Origin: Hyphomicrobiaceae bacterium
Lineage (GTDB): Bacteria; Pseudomonadota; Alphaproteobacteria; Rhizobiales; JAKIUO01
Direction of reading: 5' to 3'
NCBI GenBank assembly: GCA_021647535.1
Contig: JAKIUO010000004.1
Location: 1-34,926 of the forward strand
Length of the DNA: 34,926 nt
In this document: piece by piece, positions 1-8,543 of the stretch
How the letters are laid out: every line of letters starts with the position of its first letter
How positions within the stretch are numbered: position 1 is the stretch's first letter
Made by a program: the position numbers and the translations under genes
The notes under the pieces: generated by a model
Told to the model about the DNA's origin: nothing
The model's input: the letters and a program-made list of their open reading frames with translations, nothing else
Database searches by the model: none

Positions 1-165
1 CACTCGATCACGAAATTCGGCGGGAACGCCCTGCGCATCAAGCTTCGCGAGGTAGCCCGCGATTTCCGCATCGCTGAGCGGACCTCCAAAATCTGTATAC
101 CAGGAGACGAAGACCACATAGACTAAGGCTGGGATACCCCAGACGAGCATTCGCTTGCGATGCAT
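1..165 (-). CDS. Small membrane protein of unknown function, truncated by the window edge
   Basis: The reading frame stays open from an ATG at 165 down to base 1 (55 codons), so the C-terminus lies outside the window. A GGGAG ribosome-binding site sits just upstream of the ATG. The N-terminus is basic (MHRKR), followed by one hydrophobic helix (about residues 7-22), then a soluble stretch with acidic and alanine-rich segments. It starts 31 bases after the stop of the coiled-coil gene on the same strand, so it is probably the last or a late gene of the same operon. I do not recognise the family. It is seen only as a signal-anchor-like N-terminus. Confidence 0.6.
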   Translation of the reverse strand, partial: MHRKRMLVWGIPALVYVVFVSWYTDFGGPLSDAEIAGYLAKLDAQGVPAEFRDRV

Positions 166-196
166 GATCAATCTCCCGTGATAAAGGGCTCGAGGA

Positions 197-1405
197 TCAA
201 GAAATGGGAAAGCCATCCCCGCCAACCCGCGACTTGCCAGATACCGAACGTTGCGGGGGCTGTTTCTTGACCTGTTTTGCTACAGGCTGTCTCACTTTTG
301 GCTTGACGAGCGGCTTGATTTTAACGACCGGACGACTGGTTTTCATGACCTTTTCCAGCAAGACCGATTTACTGCTCCCCGTGCTGGCAGCGCCGTTTGA
401 AACCTGCACACTTCGCGTTGGCTCAACCGCAACTAAAGCCGTTTGCGTTTTGGCCATATAATAGCCGCCACCTGCCGCACCCGCCGCCAGCATAACCACC
501 CCCAGCCCTTTCAAAAAACCAGAACCGGCGTTTTCGTCCTCATTGCGGTAAGCCATGTCCTGACCACCAAGATTATTAAAACGTGCCCCATCGCGCGCCG
601 TCAGATTTTCGAGCCGCAAAGACTCGTTTTCATGTTTCAGCTCACTCATATCCTCCTTGAGCTCATGCAAAATATTTGCGACCTGCTCATTGGCACCATG
701 AGCGCCGCTCTGGTCAGAACTCTGTTTTTTCTGACGCAAGGTATCATTGGCCGAACGCAAACCATCTATATCCTGCTTGAGCTCGCCGAGCATCTGGTAA
801 AGTTCGACCTCCTGCTCATTCAAAACTTCATCACCGCCTTTATCAACCGATGCGGCAATCGTCTGTGAACGCAACTGATCATTCTCTTCGCGCAAATTGC
901 CAATATCCGCTTTCAGGGCTTCCAGCAAGCCACGCAGCTCCGTACTGTCATCCGCGCGTTTGCTCGACGCATTGTGACTGGCCAGCGGCGAATGCATAAG
1001 CTGCGCCTTGAATTCCTTGTTCTCTTTGCGCAGGCCGTCAATATCGGCCTTGAGCGCACCAAGCAACTCAACAACACCAAGGCTGCCTTCCTTGTCCTGC
1101 TCCTTGTCACTGAGCTGCTTATGCATCGTGCTCCAGGTCTTTTGCCTGCTGGCCTCGTCCACATTGTCAGCCCCTATCGAGTGAACCCCATTCTTCTCCG
1201 CCACAGCCTCCCCTGCCTCTTTCACCCGCTCGACAAGCCCCGCCGTCTCTTTTTTATTGTGCTCTTTACCCGTATGGTCAGCAATGTTTTTTAAGCCCTC
1301 AAGAGAAGCAGACAGTCCACCGATGTCAGAAGAGCTTTTGGAAGAAGGATTTTCCCTTTCGGACGTCTCAATCCATCTTTCATTTGCTTTTTTATTGCTA
1401 ACCAT
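197..1405 (-). CDS. Membrane-anchored coiled-coil protein with four internal repeats
   Basis: A 402-residue protein of unknown function. A GGAG motif lies 8 bases before the ATG. The sequence shows a charged N-terminal region (1-110), then four near-identical 21-residue leucine/charged repeats at about 115-135, 161-181, 206-226 and 246-266. Each reads roughly LxxLKxDIxxLRxEN, as in a segmented parallel coiled coil. The segments are separated by polar linkers of about 19-25 residues. A single Gly/Ala-rich membrane segment follows at about 297-317, then a Lys/Pro/Val-rich basic tail to the end. It lies 68 bases downstream of a GT4 glycosyltransferase on the same strand and may scaffold or organise a surface-polysaccharide machine, but that is inference from position. 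The topology (long repeats on one side, basic tail on the other) can be read from the sequence; the orientation cannot. Confidence 0.85.
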   Translation of the reverse strand: MVSNKKANERWIETSERENPSSKSSSDIGGLSASLEGLKNIADHTGKEHNKKETAGLVERVKEAGEAVAEKNGVHSIGADNVDEASRQKTWSTMHKQLSDKEQDKEGSLGVVELLGALKADIDGLRKENKEFKAQLMHSPLASHNASSKRADDSTELRGLLEALKADIGNLREENDQLRSQTIAASVDKGGDEVLNEQEVELYQMLGELKQDIDGLRSANDTLRQKKQSSDQSGAHGANEQVANILHELKEDMSELKHENESLRLENLTARDGARFNNLGGQDMAYRNEDENAGSGFLKGLGVVMLAAGAAGGGYYMAKTQTALVAVEPTRSVQVSNGAASTGSSKSVLLEKVMKTSRPVVKIKPLVKPKVRQPVAKQVKKQPPQRSVSGKSRVGGDGFPIS

Positions 1406-1473
1406 ACTCTTAACTCCAAAACGGGACGGACATCATTTTCCAAATACTAGTCTTTTTCAAATGGAAATAGCAA

Positions 1474-2673
1474 TCAGGCAGCGGCCACTAGCTGACGATG
1501 GATCTTGAAAACACGCGGCAGCTGATTATCAACGGTGAACGGGCTGATACATTCATGCACGGCACGTGGCTCTATTTTTCCAGCCTTGATGTCGCTCCAC
1601 AGCTCAACAAAAGCGTCAGACAACTGCTCGGCGCTTTGCTCCATGGTGTCGGCCCGTTCAACAAAAAATCCGCTTGTACCCGGCTTAACAATCAGTTCAT
1701 ATTGCGGCAGCTTGATCGTACCCATAGGGCGGCCCGATGACAAGACTTCCAGCATAAAGCACGGCATACCTTCAAAGAAAGAGGTGATAATACCGGCGTG
1801 AACCTGCGAGAGAATTTTCGCAACGCCCGCCGCGTTTTGAAAACCGTGACGTATGGTCAGGTGCTCAATCTGCGCAAAATCTTCATAGCGATGCGGGTCT
1901 GATGTGCCGACATAATGCAGCTCCACCTTGCCATCAAGCTTCTCTCCAAGCGCTTTAATCGTCTTGAACATCAAAGCTGGATCTTTAAAACTATCGAGCC
2001 TGCCCGTGAACACCAGCTTCAAAACATCGTCTTTGACATCAAACGGACTTGGCGAAAATACTTTCGTATCCACCGACACCGTCATCACTTCCGACTTGTC
2101 AGACTGGCGCGGGAACTTTTCTTCAATGCGCTTTTTAATATTGGGATTGACGCACAAAATATGGTTGGCCAACTTCATGGCAATCTTTTCATTGGCTTCC
2201 TGAATATACCAGAATTTCTTGATCAGACTGTCCATTTTCTGGTCTTTGCGCCCCTCGCCATGCACCACTTGCACTGTGGGGATGCGGAGCGCCTTGGCGA
2301 AGGGGGCAAATTCGAAGCGTTGTAAATCGGCACTGGAGGGCATACGATGGGCAAGCTTGTAGATCTGACGGAAAGAACGCAACAGGGCCAGCGTGAAACG
2401 GAAGGTCAAAGACTGGGTGAGCTTGCTGGCGGCGTGCTTGGCCGTATCATCAAGAAAAGCCATGACCGGCAAAAATTCGATTTCACGTTCGCCGACTTTG
2501 ATCTTAACCACCTCGCCCGGGGTCAGATCGCCGCGCCCGTCAACACCGATCAGCAAGACCGAAACATCGTCGGGGTGGCGCTGCATCAACAAGCGCACAT
2601 GAGTTTCAATGCCACCGACTTTCTCGCCGCGTGGATCGATAGGATGGATGAGTACGAGTTGCTGTTGTGTCAT
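1474..2673 (-). CDS. Glycosyltransferase family 4 (GT-B fold)
   Basis: A 399-residue glycosyltransferase, probably transferring a sugar from a nucleotide-sugar donor onto a lipid-linked or surface glycan. The N-terminal half shows the usual early motif with GGIETHVRLL (about residues 20-30). The C-terminal half has the Glycos_transf_1 core: VFTGRLDSFKDP, then SFFEGMPCFMLEVLSSGRP, the donor-binding E-x7-E-like region, then a GTSGFFV loop. I chose the ATG at 2673 rather than a TTG 15 bases upstream, because this ATG overlaps the stop of the upstream wecG-like gene in an ATGA arrangement typical of translational coupling. A minus-strand glycosyltransferase operon is implied. The sugar and acceptor cannot be told from sequence. 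Confidence 0.9.
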   Translation of the reverse strand: MTQQQLVLIHPIDPRGEKVGGIETHVRLLMQRHPDDVSVLLIGVDGRGDLTPGEVVKIKVGEREIEFLPVMAFLDDTAKHAASKLTQSLTFRFTLALLRSFRQIYKLAHRMPSSADLQRFEFAPFAKALRIPTVQVVHGEGRKDQKMDSLIKKFWYIQEANEKIAMKLANHILCVNPNIKKRIEEKFPRQSDKSEVMTVSVDTKVFSPSPFDVKDDVLKLVFTGRLDSFKDPALMFKTIKALGEKLDGKVELHYVGTSDPHRYEDFAQIEHLTIRHGFQNAAGVAKILSQVHAGIITSFFEGMPCFMLEVLSSGRPMGTIKLPQYELIVKPGTSGFFVERADTMEQSAEQLSDAFVELWSDIKAGKIEPRAVHECISPFTVDNQLPRVFKIHRQLVAAA

Positions 2674-3473
2674 TTTTTGAGGTCCCAAATTGAAAAGTCG
2701 ATCTTGTTGTCTGAACGGTCAAGCAATTGTCGCGCCACTATTTCAGCGAACACCAGTGCCGATTTGGTATAGCGCCCAATGAGACGGCGCGGGTTCATCA
2801 CCAGACGATAGAACCATTCCGTGCCTGTTTTTTGCATAAACAAGGGGGCGCGCTGCTGGTGACCCCCTAAAAAATCAAGCGCGGCGCCAATGCACAAAAA
2901 GCCAACATGACCCGATTTGAGATAGGCCCGGTCTGCGAATAATTCCTGTTTTGGAGCACCCAGTGCCAAAAAACACAAACCTGCACCAGATTGGGAAATC
3001 CGCTCAATGGCGAGGTCCGCCTCTTTGCCTGTAGGAGAAAAACCATATGCTGGCGCTTCCTGGCCAACAATTTCAAGGCCGGGATAACGCTTTGTCAGAT
3101 AGGCGGTCGCATCTTGCAGTGATTGCTCGCTCGACCCGAAAAAATACACCGGCACACCGCGACGGGCCGCTTCCTTGCACAAAGGTTCAACCAGATCCGC
3201 CCCCGTGGTGCGCTCCAGAGCCGCGCCCTTGCGCCGCGCCAGCCAAACCACTGGCCAACCATCAGCTGTTACATATTTGGCCCGCAGATAAACAGCACGA
3301 AACAGCTTGTCGAAGCGTAATTTAACGAGATGATCAAGATTAAGGGTGAAAATCGTGAAGCCCTTGCCCTTTTGCGCATCATCAGCCAGACGGGCCACAG
3401 TTTCATCCATGGTCGCCAGATTGACACGCACCTGTTGGCGGCGTTCTTTAACAAGTACCGAAACTTTTTCCAT
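2670..3473 (-). CDS. WecG/TagA/CpsF family glycosyltransferase (GT26)
   Basis: A 267-residue protein of typical family length. Family members transfer N-acetylmannosaminuronate, glucose or related sugars to a polyprenyl-diphosphate-linked intermediate on the cytoplasmic face of the membrane. Recognisable motifs are TLNLDHLVKLR near the N-terminus, VTADGWPVVWLAR, TGADLVEPL, VYFFGSSE, the hallmark LALGAPKQELF, GVGAALDFLGG-like (here CIGAALDFLGG), and the C-terminal RAPLFMQKTGTEWFYRL region. A GAGGTG ribosome-binding site precedes the ATG. The stop overlaps the start of the downstream GT4 gene. It is the first gene of the minus-strand operon; the 231 bases to the divergent xylanase start must hold its promoter, though I see no convincing -35/-10 pair. 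The exact sugar specificity is unknown. Confidence 0.92.
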   Translation of the reverse strand: MEKVSVLVKERRQQVRVNLATMDETVARLADDAQKGKGFTIFTLNLDHLVKLRFDKLFRAVYLRAKYVTADGWPVVWLARRKGAALERTTGADLVEPLCKEAARRGVPVYFFGSSEQSLQDATAYLTKRYPGLEIVGQEAPAYGFSPTGKEADLAIERISQSGAGLCFLALGAPKQELFADRAYLKSGHVGFLCIGAALDFLGGHQQRAPLFMQKTGTEWFYRLVMNPRRLIGRYTKSALVFAEIVARQLLDRSDNKIDFSIWDLKK

Positions 3474-3704
3474 AGAGGCACCTCAGCGTAAACAGACAGC
3501 CAGCTCGGTGTTTCACATTGCACCACGCTTTCAGCTTACCCCTCAACAACGCAACCTTTGTGCCAGAACTGCTTGTTGTCCCATCCTGAAACACATCTGT
3601 TTTTATCTTTATATTTCATTATCTTAATCAATAGTTCAATCTTGCCTCATCCACCTGAATCGCACTAAAATAACAAAGTCCTTTCGCCAGTGGAGACCGC
3701 CAGC

Positions 3705-4832
3705 GTGCCCCCCAAAATAACCAGACGAACCCTTTTAAGCGGCCTTGCCATAGGCGTAGCTGGCGGATTAACCAAACTGCTGCCCGAAATTGCCGGGGTC
3801 TCCAGCGCCCATGCAGGCTCGATAAATCCAAGACCGCAAAGCCTTGGCCTGATAGCGCAAAAGGCCGGACTTTTATTCGGAGCTTCCGCCAGCAAAGAGA
3901 TTTTTGACAATCCGGCCTATGCCAGTCTCTATCGCTCTCACGCCCGCCTGCTGACCACCGATGTGGCGCTTAAATTCGACTATTTGCGCCCCAGCCAAGA
4001 GCAATGGGACTTTGCTGAGGCTGACCAGTTGCTGGCCTTCACGCAAAAAAATAATATGGCTCTGCGCGGTCATACGCTGATCTGGAATGAAAATGCCCCC
4101 GCTTGGCTGCGCCAAAAATCAGGCCGCGAGATCACTTATATAATGGACCAGCATATTGACAAAGTGGCCGGACGCTATGCGGGCAAGCTGCACTCATGGG
4201 ATGTCGTCAACGAACCGTTCTGGCCGGGTCACGGCAAAGCGGGCGGCTATCGCACCGGCCCCTGGCTTGAGGCACTGGGGCCTTCTTATGTGAAACGCGC
4301 CTTTATCCGCGCCGCCCAGGCTGACCCAACAACAAGGCTCGTGCTTAACGAAGCCCATTGCGAGCGCAATGATGAGGTCGGCCAAAAAATCCGCGCAGGC
4401 CTGTTGCGGCTGGTCGATGAATTGCTCGACGCCGGGGTTCCCCTGCACGCAGTCGGCCTGCAAGGGCATTTGCAGCCAGGAAAGGCTTTTAACGATGAGG
4501 TCTTTACCGATTTTTTATGGAAACTGCACAAGCGCGGCCTGAATATTTATATCTCCGAATTCGATATCAATGACGAAACATTCCCAAGCGCACAACGCGC
4601 CAGAGACAGGCAGGTCGCCCAACGCACCCATCAGTTTTTAACCCAGGTTCTCAAAGTCCCCTCTGTCAAAGCCCTCATTTGCTGGCAACTCAGCGACCGC
4701 TATAGTTGGTACACCAACCTCGCCCACCAGCAAAACCAACGCCCCCCGCGCCCGCTACCCTTCGATCAGCGCCTGCGCCCCAAAGCCTCATATATCGCCA
4801 TGCTGCGCGCCTTTAAAGAACGGCAGGTTTGA
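3705..4832 (+). CDS. Tat-exported GH10 glycoside hydrolase (endo-1,4-beta-xylanase-like)
   Basis: A 375-residue GH10 enzyme, a family that cleaves beta-1,4-xylan and related beta-glycans by a retaining mechanism. I prefer the GTG at 3705, because GGAG lies 9 bases upstream; a GTG at 3690 would add five residues. The N-terminus carries an RR motif (TRRTLLSG), a Gly/Ala/Leu hydrophobic stretch and an Ala-x-Ala site (SSAHA), which looks like a twin-arginine signal. GH10 landmarks follow: LRGHTLIWNENAPAWL, SWDVVNEPF with the acid/base Glu (about residue 170), VGLQGHLQ, and YISEFDIND with the nucleophile Glu (about 285). The C-terminal WQLSDRYSW is the usual aglycone-side tryptophan region. It is divergent from a polysaccharide glycosyltransferase operon, so it may trim or release the cell's own exopolysaccharide rather than digest plant xylan; that is inference. 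Confidence 0.92.
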   Translation: MPPKITRRTLLSGLAIGVAGGLTKLLPEIAGVSSAHAGSINPRPQSLGLIAQKAGLLFGASASKEIFDNPAYASLYRSHARLLTTDVALKFDYLRPSQEQWDFAEADQLLAFTQKNNMALRGHTLIWNENAPAWLRQKSGREITYIMDQHIDKVAGRYAGKLHSWDVVNEPFWPGHGKAGGYRTGPWLEALGPSYVKRAFIRAAQADPTTRLVLNEAHCERNDEVGQKIRAGLLRLVDELLDAGVPLHAVGLQGHLQPGKAFNDEVFTDFLWKLHKRGLNIYISEFDINDETFPSAQRARDRQVAQRTHQFLTQVLKVPSVKALICWQLSDRYSWYTNLAHQQNQRPPRPLPFDQRLRPKASYIAMLRAFKERQV

Positions 4833-4836
4833 AAAA

Positions 4837-4997
4837 AAGCCACTATCGTGGCTTGCCCTCGCCGGGCCGGCAGCTTGTTCAGCTGGAACCAAAGGCGAGC
4901 CTTTGGAAACCATTTTGAAAATTGGGGTTTGGGGACTAGTCCCCAATGCTATCTGCAAAGATGCCCGTCTGGCGAAGACGAGCCACGCCAGTGGCTC
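4837..4997. repeat. Cluster of five palindromes between convergent genes
   Basis: This stretch separates the xylanase (+) from lpdA (-) and is almost entirely made of dyads. They are AAGCCAC-TATC-GTGGCTT (4837-4854), CCAAAGG-CGAG-CCTTTGG (4889-4906), the perfect 18-bp palindrome TTGGGGACTAGTCCCCAA (4929-4946), CGTCT-GGCGA-AGACG (4966-4980) and GAGCCAC-GCCA-GTGGCTC (4980-4997). The last overlaps the lpdA stop and may act as its 3'-end hairpin. In minus orientation the order (GGGG-palindrome-CCCC, AAACCC, GGTTTCCAAAGG-loop-CCTTTGG) matches modules seen at 22626-22720, so this is one member of a dispersed family. Confidence 0.8.
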
Positions 4998-6420
4998 ATA
5001 TATGCACGGCGCGTTTATCGACATCGAGCGCCGCTTCTTTAATGGCCTCGCTCAAGGTGGGGTGCGCGTGGCAGGTGCGGGCGAGGTCTTCGGCGGAGCC
5101 GCCAAATTCCATCAGAACGGCAGCTTCGTGGATCATTTCGGAGGCGTTATTGCCGATAATGTGGACCCCGAGCACGCGGTCGGTTTGCGCATCGGCCAGC
5201 AGTTTGACAAAACCCTCGGTGCTGTGGGAGACGCGGGCACGGCCATTGGCCATGAAGGGGAATTTACCGACTTTGACTTTGATGCCCTCTGTTTCGAGCT
5301 GTTCTTGTGTGCGGCCTACTGTGGCGACTTCGGGCTGCGTGTAGACGACGCCGGGGATCAGGTCGTAATTGATATGAGGTTGTTGCCCGGCCAGATGTTC
5401 GGCCAGTGCCACCCCTTCTTCTTCGGCTTTATGGGCCAGCATGGGGCCTTTGATCACGTCGCCAATCGCGAATATGCCAGGGACGCCGGTTTCGAAGTGT
5501 TCATTGACATCAATACGCCCACGATTATCCTTGGCCACCCCCAGCGCTGCCAATCCAAGACCCTTGGTGACGGGCACCCGGCCTATGGCCACCAGCACGA
5601 CATCGGCGTCGATCTCGTCGCGCTTGCCGGTTTTGACATTCTCGAATTGAACCTTGCGCCCACCGCCAGTTTTTTGCGCCGACAAAACCTTGCTCGATAG
5701 TTTGAAGGTGAACCCCTGCTTTTTGCGGCTGCGCGCAAACTGTTTTACAATATCCTTGTCCATGCCAGGTAGAATCTGGTCGAGAAACTCGATCACCGTG
5801 ACCTTCGCCCCGAGCCTGCGCCAGACCGATCCCAACTCCAGCCCGATAACACCGCCGCCAATAATCACCAAATGCTCAGGCACCTTGTCGAGAGCCAGCG
5901 CCCCAGTCGAGGTGACGACCTGCTTCTCGTCAATTTCAATACCGGGCAGGCTGGCGGCGTCTGATCCCGTGGCGATAACGATGTTTTTCGCCCTCACCTG
6001 CGTCTTGTCGCCCGCCTCGCCCATGACCTCGACGACATTTTGAGCCGTGATGGTGGCCGTCCCTGCAAAAACTGTGACCTTGTTCTTTTTGAACAGATAG
6101 TCGATGCCATCAACATTACCTTTGACCCCCTTGTCTTTGTAGGTCTGCATCAATGCCAGATCGAGTTGGGGGGCTGGCACCTGAATACCCATCTCCGCCA
6201 GACCATTTGCCGTCTGCGCGAATTTTTCCGAAGCGTGCAACAGCGCTTTTGAGGGGATGCAGCCAACATTAAGACAGGTGCCGCCATGATTTACCTTGCC
6301 GCCGCCCGTGCGTTTTTCGACGACCGCCACGCTCATGCCCAGCTGGCTGGCGCGAATGGCACAGACATAACCGCCAGGGCCGGTGCCAATGACGACAAGG
6401 TCAAACTTTTTCTCACTCAC
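4996..6420 (-). CDS. lpdA: Dihydrolipoyl dehydrogenase (E3)
   Basis: A 474-residue FAD flavoprotein that reoxidises dihydrolipoamide with NAD+, the E3 component of 2-oxoacid dehydrogenase complexes. Visible features are the N-terminal FAD dinucleotide fold GTGPGGY (residues 12-18), the redox disulfide GGTCLNVGCIPSK (Cys49/Cys54), the NAD fold VIIGGGVIGLELGSVW, the second FAD motif GIFAIGD, and the C-terminal HAHPTLSE His453/Glu458 pair that acts as the catalytic base. The start is a GTG one base after the sucB stop, with GGAG about 9 bases upstream, so translation is coupled. It is the last gene of the sucA-GT25-sucB-lpdA cluster and should serve the 2-oxoglutarate dehydrogenase complex. Confidence 0.97.
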   Translation of the reverse strand: MSEKKFDLVVIGTGPGGYVCAIRASQLGMSVAVVEKRTGGGKVNHGGTCLNVGCIPSKALLHASEKFAQTANGLAEMGIQVPAPQLDLALMQTYKDKGVKGNVDGIDYLFKKNKVTVFAGTATITAQNVVEVMGEAGDKTQVRAKNIVIATGSDAASLPGIEIDEKQVVTSTGALALDKVPEHLVIIGGGVIGLELGSVWRRLGAKVTVIEFLDQILPGMDKDIVKQFARSRKKQGFTFKLSSKVLSAQKTGGGRKVQFENVKTGKRDEIDADVVLVAIGRVPVTKGLGLAALGVAKDNRGRIDVNEHFETGVPGIFAIGDVIKGPMLAHKAEEEGVALAEHLAGQQPHINYDLIPGVVYTQPEVATVGRTQEQLETEGIKVKVGKFPFMANGRARVSHSTEGFVKLLADAQTDRVLGVHIIGNNASEMIHEAAVLMEFGGSAEDLARTCHAHPTLSEAIKEAALDVDKRAVHI

Positions 6421-6421
6421 A

Positions 6422-7672
6422 CTATAGCTCCAATATCATGCGCTTGGGGTCTTCGATGTTCTCTTTCACCCGCACTAGAAAGGTCACGGCCTGTTTGCCA
6501 TCGACAATGCGGTGATCATAGGACAGGGCCAGATACATCATCGGCCGCACGGTAATTTCGCCGTTGACGACCACAGGGCGCTGTTCAATCTTGTGCATAC
6601 CAAGCACGCCAGATTGCGGGGCATTCAAAATCGGTGTCGACATCAGCGAGCCATAAACGCCGCCATTACTGATGGTGAAGGTGCCGCCACTCATCTCATC
6701 CATCGAGAGCTTGCCGTCACGCGCTTTGAGCGCCAGCTTGCTAATAGCGCTCTCAATACCCGCCAGGCTCAAGCCGTCCGCATCGCGCACAACAGGCACC
6801 ACCAGCCCGCCCTTTGTGCCCACCGCGACGCCGATATGATAATAGTTTTTGTAAATCAGATCAGTGCCGTCGATCTCGGCGTTGACCTCTGGAATTTCGC
6901 GCAGAGCGGTGACGCAGGCCTTGACAAAAAAGCCCATAAAGCCAAGCTTGGTGCCATGTTTTTTGAGGAACAGCTCTTTATAATCGCTGCGTAAATCCAT
7001 GACCGCTGACATATCCACTTCGTTGAAGGTGGTGAGGATGGCGGCATTGTTCTGGGCTTCTTTCAAGCGCCGCGCAATGGTCTGGCGCAAGCGGGTCATG
7101 GGAACGCGTTCTTCGCACCCATCTGTTCGCTCGATCGCTGGCCCGGTTGGCATTGGTGCATTTGCCAAGGGGGCAGGTGTTTTGGCCGTCTGTGCAACGG
7201 GGGCTGGACTTTTCGCCGTCCCGCCTTCTATGACCCGCAAAACATCTTCCTTGAGAACTTGCCCGCGTCGCCCGCTCCCCTCGACCAAATCTTGTGAAAT
7301 CTCTTGTTCCACCATCAGCTTGCTGGCCGCTGGCGCTGGCGGCATAGCGGGTGCAGATTTTGAGTTGTTCGCGCCGAGCGGTGCTTTTCCTGTAGTCGTT
7401 GACGTGCTGAAGGAAGTTTCATCCTGCGCGCCGCGCCCCGCGATGATCGCCCCCAGCACCGCGCCGATGGCGACAACATCACCGGTTGCAACGGAGATTT
7501 CCGAGATGGTTCCAGAGGCTGGCGCTGGTACTTCAATGCTGACCTTGTCCGTCTCAAGTTCGACAAGCGGCTCATCGGCATTGACCCGCTCGCCCTCTTT
7601 TTTCAGCCATTTGCCAACGCTGGCCTCAGACACCGACTCGCCCAATGCGGGCACACGAATTTCAACTGCCAT
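6422..7672 (-). CDS. sucB: Dihydrolipoyllysine succinyltransferase (E2 of 2-oxoglutarate dehydrogenase)
   Basis: A 416-residue E2 core subunit. It carries a lipoyl domain (1-80) with the lipoylated Lys43 in ETDKVSIEVPA. An Ala/Pro/Thr-rich linker follows, then a peripheral-subunit-binding domain (about 120-150, ending RRGQVLKEDVLRVIEG). A second Ala/Pro linker leads to the catalytic acyltransferase domain (about 185-416), ending with YDHRIVDG, where His387 and Asp391 are the active-site pair. The length and the ETDKVSIEV lipoyl motif fit succinyltransferase (SucB/OdhB) rather than a pyruvate E2. The adjacent sucA supports this. A GAGAGGA ribosome-binding site lies about 8 bases before the ATG. 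It abuts lpdA (1-base gap) and is separated by 67 bases from an upstream GT25 gene. Confidence 0.97.
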   Translation of the reverse strand: MAVEIRVPALGESVSEASVGKWLKKEGERVNADEPLVELETDKVSIEVPAPASGTISEISVATGDVVAIGAVLGAIIAGRGAQDETSFSTSTTTGKAPLGANNSKSAPAMPPAPAASKLMVEQEISQDLVEGSGRRGQVLKEDVLRVIEGGTAKSPAPVAQTAKTPAPLANAPMPTGPAIERTDGCEERVPMTRLRQTIARRLKEAQNNAAILTTFNEVDMSAVMDLRSDYKELFLKKHGTKLGFMGFFVKACVTALREIPEVNAEIDGTDLIYKNYYHIGVAVGTKGGLVVPVVRDADGLSLAGIESAISKLALKARDGKLSMDEMSGGTFTISNGGVYGSLMSTPILNAPQSGVLGMHKIEQRPVVVNGEITVRPMMYLALSYDHRIVDGKQAVTFLVRVKENIEDPKRMILEL

Positions 7673-7739
7673 TTGTCTGTCCTCTCGCCTTCATATATTA
7701 GATCAAGCCGGTACCCAGAAACAGAATAATTCCTGTTTT

Positions 7740-8519
7740 TTAACGTGGCGGCAAAGAACAACGGGGAATAACCAGCCCCCGAAAAATATAGTGTGCGCCA
7801 CGCCGCGTTTCATTAACCGTGCGATGTGCCAGCTTGGGCAGGATATATAAAGGGGGTTTGCGCAATTTATGCTTTGTTGAAATGGTGCTATACGCAAAGT
7901 TTTGTGCCGACACGGGCAAGGGCAAGACACCCCGAAAGCGAAAGCCGAAATGCCAGGCTCGATCAAAAACATGGTCAAAGGGAACATGCATCGGCAACAA
8001 GCGCTCAATATAACGGCGTGCTGCAAAGCGGCTGACAAGATAAGCAGCGGCTCCGGTATGTCTCGTAAAAAAGGCAACCAGCCGATGCTTGTTACCAAGC
8101 TTGCGCAAAGGAACCGGCATACCCTGATGCCGACCGCTCAGCTTTAGAACATCCCAATGGGCGCTGCTTTCCAACATTTTGTCCATAAGCTCAAGAAAGT
8201 CATCATCAAAGTCAACATCATCTTCAAGGATCAAACCAAAATCCTCCCCACTGGCCAAAAAAGCCTGCAGAGCTCTTATATGGCTCAGATAGCAGCCGAT
8301 ATCTCCCGGCTCGATATGTCGTCCATGCGCCAGCAAAAAACCTTGTTTGTCAATGCCGACATAGTCCTCGTCCCGCATCTCGCGCCCGTTCACACCAACG
8401 ACCCGCTCCCACGGTATATTGAGATCATCCAGGCGCTTGCCAACCACCTGCAAACGATCTGCACAATAGTCCAGATTGATCATAAAGGCACGCCACGTCT
8501 TATTCTTTTTACCATTCAT
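7740..8519 (-). CDS. Glycosyltransferase family 25 (LPS-type)
   Basis: A protein of about 259 residues from the GT25 family, which adds galactose or glucose to lipooligosaccharide in Gram-negatives. Motifs include MINLDYCADR near the N-terminus, GDIGCYLSHIRALQ (about 75-90), LILEDDVDFDDDF (the acidic metal/donor site), TGAAAYLVSRFAAR, and a C-terminal basic region. The ATG at 8519 and a GTG at 8531 are both possible; neither has a clear ribosome-binding site, which suggests translation depends on the upstream gene. Only about 12-25 bases separate it from the sucA stop, and sucB follows 67 bases later, so it is embedded inside the oxoglutarate dehydrogenase operon. That placement is unusual and no functional link to the TCA cycle is evident. 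Confidence 0.88.
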   Translation of the reverse strand: MNGKKNKTWRAFMINLDYCADRLQVVGKRLDDLNIPWERVVGVNGREMRDEDYVGIDKQGFLLAHGRHIEPGDIGCYLSHIRALQAFLASGEDFGLILEDDVDFDDDFLELMDKMLESSAHWDVLKLSGRHQGMPVPLRKLGNKHRLVAFFTRHTGAAAYLVSRFAARRYIERLLPMHVPFDHVFDRAWHFGFRFRGVLPLPVSAQNFAYSTISTKHKLRKPPLYILPKLAHRTVNETRRGAHYIFRGLVIPRCSLPPR

Positions 8520-8543
8520 ATTTGAAAACACACATTCATTTTG

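Noticed and set aside
197..1405. Magnetosome-type scaffold protein
   Set aside because: The coiled-coil and Gly/Ala-rich helix brought it to mind, but no mam or mms gene is present and the neighbours are glycosyltransferases.
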